Shown here one piece after another: positions 60,730 to 64,000 of a stretch of 64,000 bases of DNA (within the stretch, counting starts at the first letter, position 1; every line of letters begins with the position of its first letter). Origin of the DNA: Icerya purchasi (lineage: Eukaryota; Arthropoda; Insecta; Hemiptera; Monophlebidae); assembly GCA_039619475.1 (NCBI GenBank), contig CM077116.1, positions 17,109,443 to 17,173,442 on the forward strand, given 5' to 3'. The notes below the pieces were generated by a model. The model was not told where the DNA came from and ran no database searches. It was given only the letters and a program-made list of their open reading frames with translations. The translations under genes were made by a program, and so were the position numbers.

Positions 60730-61672
60730 TTAACGTACATGGTTTGAACACTCCGACTTCAAACTGTAAGATACTTAAGCCAAATATCACATTCTAAGAA
60801 ATTTATTAAACTGGATAATCTTTGTGGGCAACAAAGCAGCTTAAGATTAAAATAAAAACATGGTTCAATTTTCAATTTGCGAAATGAACCATACTAATTC
60901 CCAGTTAATATTACACAACATATAATATTTAAAAAAAATTAGTATTTTCTTTTTTAGCTTTCATTTTGATAAACGCTTGCATATCTGCATTCATTTTAGA
61001 AATACCAACATTGCCAATATCCATAACTTAAAAGTCGAATAAACGTTTTTCATTTCAAGGAGCGTTATTTGGATTTGCAAGATTTTCTCGATTATTATAA
61101 TTATTATCAAAATTCTACACATTCAGTATACATGTAATCGTATTTAGCTTTTTTTTTTTTTACTTGTTAGTGATTGAATTCTTTTATTTTAAGAGACTGT
61201 CATCTTCAGCCTTTGTCTTCCTTTTTTTTTTTCTTTTTTTTTTTGAAATATACTCTGATTTTACTTCGCGATAGTAATCTATGTTCTTGTCTTCAAATGG
61301 TATGTTTAAAGAAATATTTCATTCGTATCTCCTCTTTTAATCGCAGGTAATTTTTTATTTTTTTTGTTGTCGCTATAGATATCGTTATTCTTTATAAGTT
61401 GCTTCTAAATTCTAAAATGCCTAATATGAATTTATATTTCGAAAGATTAGTTAATCGCTTTAATTGTAGAAATCTTAGTTAAGAATCCCCTTCACACACG
61501 AACATAAATGAATAGAGGTATCTACTTTAACATAAAACTATTAATATCAGGCGTAAACAAAGAGCACGAATGATGAAAAAATTAACATTCGCATACATTT
61601 TTTTTTTTTTGCATGCAGCTTTCCAAATCTATCACAAGCATCATGCATTTTTTTTTGTTTTTTACTTTTTAA

Positions 61673-63275
61673 GGGGGTCGTCCTGTGCGATAGCTGTATT
61701 TTTAACAGCTTTTCAGCAATTTTTTGTAAAAAACAATGAAAACAATTCTTTGGTATTTACACAATATATTTAACAACTTATCAGAAGTCCTAATCTTTTC
61801 ACATTAAAATATGCAGCCAAACCGACTGCAGACATCTTGAAAGACCCCTATGTCAAAAAAAGTAGGCCCATAGCTGCCACGATTGCAGCTGTTCTGCTAA
61901 TCTGAAATAAAAAATTCAACCTGCGTGCTAATCGGTAGACTTGTAGCTATAGTCGGAACTAGAATTAAGTCGAAATATTGAATATTTTTTTGTTAGCAAA
62001 CTTTTGAACATAAATGCACGATTTTTGTCATTTTTTGTTAAACATACTTTAATTTAAAAAAAAAAACAAAAAAAAAAAAAAAACGCGACTGTTATAATAA
62101 TAATTCTAGTTCGAGCGGTAACTATTGATGTCCTGAGCGTACCATATCAAAATTTGAACCCAATCGGTTGGATAGTTTTCGAGATATCGTGGCAGCTATT
62201 TTGAAAAATGCAGTTTCGAGAAAAACGCGTTTGTAAGTTGAGGTATGATTGACACAAAGCATTTATTCACCATCAATCTGCTATGATTGGTCCATATAAA
62301 ACGCCTTTGTCTGCTTCGTAGAAGTCTTACAAAGCCACTTATTCCTCCATGTTAGCGATTCTGGCTTGTTTTGTAAAATCACTCGAGCGTCGTTCGGAAC
62401 GGTCAATTCACGCTACATCACAATGAATGGACGTCCTTGATTAATAAATCTTCTTTAGACAAATCTTTGTAAATTGGTTCAATGACTTCTGCACTTGTTC
62501 TGTCAAAGGAGGTTTATTATGATGAAAGTCAAAGATGATTGCGACAGATCCATCATCATCAACGAGCAAAGCCGATAATTCAAACTGATTTGTTTTCGCG
62601 CTATATCGCTTCCATTACCCTCTGTTCTTTTCTCACATACCACAACCGGACTATCAGTTGCAGCATACTGCGACATGCTGTCGCGTTCGCTGACTGGAAG
62701 AAATTCTCATACATCCCGTAAATAACCGGGCACATATTTTTAGAAGAAAAAAAGTGTGTATATAATTATTTTTATTTGATCTTTGCTTATTCATCGTCTA
62801 GGAAACCAGAAACGCACTTTCTGCAATATTTGCATACAAATCAGTTTTCTTCACTGTCAATAATTTTCTTAAAAATTCTACACAGTTTATTATTTAGTTT
62901 TAGAGATAAAGTTATAGCCGTGATCTTAAATTATTTTTAAATATTTTAATTTTTTTACTAAAATTATATGGAAATTGATAAAAAATTGTTTATTAGTAGT
63001 ATTTTCGTTCGAAAACTAGTTTGGGATCAATAAAATGATGATCACCACAGCCGCTTTATTTTAGATAAACTGTGTGCTTAGCCTTAGACTACTCTGCGCT
63101 AAGTGGACTCAGCGCACTAGAATGCGGCTGCCACGATATACATCTTCTACTTTTAAACAAAGCCGAATTTGGAAAAATCCTTTCACACACATATTCTAGA
63201 TATATTAAAGAAGCTATTTCTGCAAAAAAAAAAAAAAAATTCGATTATTTTGACCCATCACACCGGACGACCCCC
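61673..63275. mobile_element. 1.6 kb TIR element with TTAA target duplication
   Basis: TTAA at 61669-61672 and 63276-63279 flank ends GGGGGTCGTCCTGTGCGAT and, inverted, GGGGGTCGTCCGGTGTGAT. TTAA duplication is typical of piggyBac and a few other superfamilies, but the ends do not begin CCC as piggyBac does. The inside has a TTTTCGAGATATCG stretch, as found in many insect DNA transposons, and a weak coding remnant on minus around 62450-62600 (SVAIIFDFHHNKPPLTEQVQ). The protein family is not recognised. It lies in the peroxiredoxin intron. Confidence 0.8.
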
Positions 63276-63643
63276 TTAATGACCGACGAATGATTCGAAA
63301 ACCACCATATATTATTCGAAATACCGAAATTTTATTTTAGTATGCATTCTCATAAATGTTAGACTACAGAGATTCCAACAGGCAACATATAAAAACATCC
63401 AACAAAACACACGTTCCAAATAAACACTCACCAATTAATACAGCGCACTTTTCGATTTAATTGTAAGCAATTTTTCTTATTTTTAATGGTGGAGAATACG
63501 TATTTTCAGCTGTAGATAGAATGGGAAAAAAAAGTTTAATAGTGCAATTTAATAACTTTAAAAGTAACCTTCCACGTATTCATTAATTTTGAATTAAAGG
63601 TAATATTACATTTACATAAAAATAACTAGAAAAAATATAATAC

Positions 63644-63749
63644 CTTCGCCGTGTTCATCAACAAACTGGAAAGCTTTTATTAATCGCAGAGCTTCATCTA
63701 CACTTCTTCCAACCGGGAGATCATTTACTGTTATTTGCCTCAAAATACC
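63644..63749 (-). CDS. Prx: 2-Cys peroxiredoxin, penultimate coding exon
   Basis: On the minus strand, acceptor AATTTAG precedes 63749 and donor GTATTA follows 63644. It reads [35 protein letters not shown] plus one base. [19 protein letters not shown] is a family hallmark next to the active-site fold. Its last G joins TG of the next exon to give the Val before the resolving Cys. The exon with the peroxidatic Cys lies beyond 64000. The intron to the last exon is about 5.8 kb and full of transposons. Confidence 0.96.
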
Positions 63750-64000
63750 CTAAATTATAAATAGAAAATGAATGAATTCACAGTAAATTTATCAAAAATG
63801 TTATACTGAAACAGAACGAGATTATAAATTAATTAGTATTTTTGAATGAAATTTAAACAGAAAAATTCACCATATTTATCGGACCATATCACCTCGGAAA
63901 GTATGGTACACAAATCATAAGGAATAAGTTCAGTAATTAACATACAGCGTTATGGATTTTTTGTGGATCACCGCGATCTACCAAAAATTAGTCACCCTGA
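63750..64000. other. right edge, probable peroxiredoxin intron
   Basis: AT-rich; no exon seen on either strand. The catalytic exon of the peroxiredoxin must lie farther right. Confidence 0.5.

Overview
The window is nuclear DNA of an arthropod, most likely an insect. It is AT-rich, has long introns with GT/AG junctions, and is full of LINE, mariner, hAT, Mutator-like, SINE and MITE remnants. No prokaryotic operon, organellar gene or CRISPR array is present. Hemiptera would fit the repeat profile, but the species cannot be fixed from the sequence.

Two host genes are visible. The plus strand from 6150 to 47184 carries the 3' part of the huntingtin gene: 23 well-supported coding exons plus two frame-neutral optional ones. 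The core exons splice in frame into about 1,078 residues (about 1,124 with both optional exons). They match, in order, the end of the bridge region and the whole C-terminal HEAT-repeat domain of animal huntingtin, ending at a stop at 47182-47184. The 5' part of the gene, including any glutamine tract, lies left of the window. The minus strand from 63749 to 57795 carries the last two coding exons of a typical 2-Cys peroxiredoxin; its catalytic upstream exons lie beyond the right edge. The two genes are convergent, separated by about 10.6 kb of transposon-rich DNA. No functional link between them is implied.

Layout. 1-6149: probable upstream intron with two LINE fragments. 6150-20994: exons for the human ~1,900-2,400 equivalent; introns hold one nearly complete but dead mariner (9681-10995), an older antisense mariner, and hairpin elements ending in ACCGACTTCAA. 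21091-35117: exons in the middle of C-HEAT; introns hold a GGCCACC-end MITE, a 1.4 kb TIR element with an unidentified ORF, a ~396 bp near-perfect palindrome, and two oppositely oriented tRNA-derived SINEs. 36537-47184: last exons, with several antisense LINE fragments, one carrying an exact-looking 400 bp tandem duplication. 47185-57794: intergenic LINEs, a hairpin MITE whose removal restores a LINE reading frame, an hAT remnant and a Mutator-like transposase remnant. 57795-64000: peroxiredoxin 3' end, whose last intron carries a third mariner lineage, a second GGCCACC MITE and a TTAA-flanked TIR element.

The most useful results are the exon model of insect huntingtin, including possible alternative splicing, and the dense set of inverted repeats inside its pre-mRNA. 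I found no convincing new defence, metabolic or mobile system. Homology statements rest on recognition by eye, not on a database search.
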